Shown here: in pieces, positions 7,031 through 7,552 of the stretch
Numbering within the stretch: position 1 is the first letter of the stretch
Layout: every line of letters begins with the position of its first letter
Source of the DNA: DATKYK01 sp034430255
Lineage (GTDB): Bacteria; Chloroflexota; Dehalococcoidia; E44-bin15
Direction of reading: 5' to 3'
Assembly (NCBI GenBank): GCA_034430255.1
Contig: DAOUEU010000156.1
Span: forward strand, 1-7,552
DNA: 7,552 nucleotides
Notes under the pieces: generated by a model
The model's database searches: none
What the model was told of the DNA's origin: nothing
Seen by the model: only the letters and a program-made list of their open reading frames with translations
Program-made: the position numbers and the translations under genes

Positions 7031-7552
7031 ATTTTTTCCGCAGCCGATATTGCTTCATTGGCTTAATGACTTCAATAATAAATTCGTCTCCCGGTTTAAG
7101 TTCAGGATGAACCCTAAGCCATTTCCCAATCGAAAGTTCGCAGTATTTAGGATTGTAATGATGTTTCATAACATGTATATCATCAGTATGTAATTCGATC
7201 TTTGCGTAGGAACTGGGAAATAGATGTCTCCCCTCTCGAGGTATACGAATACGATATTCTCCTTGCTTTAAGGATGAGGCCGTTAATCTGATTATCACAG
7301 TGTTCACGGCCTTCTTATATTTCTTCGGCAGTAGTTCCACTACCCTGTCAAGTATTTTATCGGCCACCTCCGATTTAGTAAGCAGGGGCAGGCTATCTGC
7401 CTTGCCTGACCGGTCAATGAGCACCACCCGGTTGGTATCGACGCCAAAGCCGCTATCGGTCGCGGTGATGTCATTGGCCACTATAAGGTGAAGCTTCTTC
7501 TTTTTTAGCTTCCCTGTAGCGTTTTTCACCAGGTTCTCGCTCTCCGCGGCAA
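7029..7552 (-). CDS. coaBC: C-terminal part of coenzyme A biosynthesis bifunctional protein CoaBC with an added C-terminal domain (5' end outside window)
   Basis: CoaBC couples 4'-phosphopantothenate to cysteine (CoaB) and decarboxylates the product to 4'-phosphopantetheine (CoaC). Only the end of the CoaB domain is here. The frame is open through the right edge: residues AAESENLV upstream of the GTG at 7529 continue the family sequence, so that GTG is an internal Val codon and not a start. Recognisable CoaB elements are AAESENL (7530-7550), the Lys-rich KLKKKK (7494-7511, matching the KxKK CTP-binding motif), LIVANDIT, SGFGVDTNRVVLI, and the closing helix KSEVADKILDRVVELL. A normal CoaBC stops about here (near 7329). 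This one runs on for about 99 residues (7029-7328) in what looks like a beta-rich domain (IIRLTASSLKQGEYRIRIP ... LKPGDEFIIEVIKP) with a basic end. I do not recognise that extension firmly. Confidence 0.9.
   Translation of the reverse strand, partial: AAESENLVKNATGKLKKKKLHLIVANDITATDSGFGVDTNRVVLIDRSGKADSLPLLTKSEVADKILDRVVELLPKKYKKAVNTVIIRLTASSLKQGEYRIRIPREGRHLFPSSYAKIELHTDDIHVMKHHYNPKYCELSIGKWLRVHPELKPGDEFIIEVIKPMKQYRLRKK

Noticed and set aside
1..7552. CRISPR array, tRNA or rRNA genes, or a multi-gene defence system
   Set aside because: I saw no regularly spaced direct repeats, no tRNA-like cloverleaf or rRNA stretch in the gaps, and the only nuclease-like gene is a fragment at the edge with no partner genes in view.

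Overview
The window looks like bacterial chromosomal DNA of moderate to high GC (about 55-60% over most genes). It carries mostly housekeeping genes with one small insertion-like element and one AT-rich gene fragment. My best guess for the source is an uncultured Chloroflexota (Dehalococcoidia-like) bacterium. This rests on the general look of the PolX, ValRS, CoaBC and YtfJ-family proteins and is inference only, since no rRNA or other firm marker is present.

Plus strand, left to right: the 3' end of an AT-rich gene (1-395, about 37% GC) whose product resembles a PD-(D/E)XK-type nuclease fold. Next is polX (420-2138), a family X DNA polymerase fused to a PHP phosphoesterase domain with its metal ligands in place. 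A downstream helical protein of unknown function (2149-2874) begins 10 bases after the polX stop and is probably co-transcribed with it.

Minus strand, right to left: the 3' end of coaBC (7029 to beyond 7552), which carries an unusual C-terminal extension of about 100 residues. Then a GerW/YtfJ-family protein with a C-terminal membrane anchor (6627-7016), whose Shine-Dalgarno sequence overlaps the coaBC stop codon. Then valS (3875-6559), a complete valyl-tRNA synthetase. This looks like one operon. Further along the same strand, but with its own promoter-like sequence, lies arsM (2849-3655), an arsenite S-adenosylmethionine methyltransferase whose 3' end overlaps the plus-strand unknown gene by 26 bases, tail to tail.

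Between valS and arsM sits a 122-base element (3713-3834) with 13-base perfect terminal inverted repeats and two perfect GC-rich internal hairpins. It looks like a MITE or other non-autonomous mobile repeat. Its left end lies where the -35 box of arsM would be expected.

I see no complete multi-gene defence, phage or other novel system here. The items most worth following are the CoaBC extension domain, the MITE-like element beside arsM, the membrane-anchored YtfJ-family protein, the unknown gene behind polX, and the nuclease-like fragment at the left edge.
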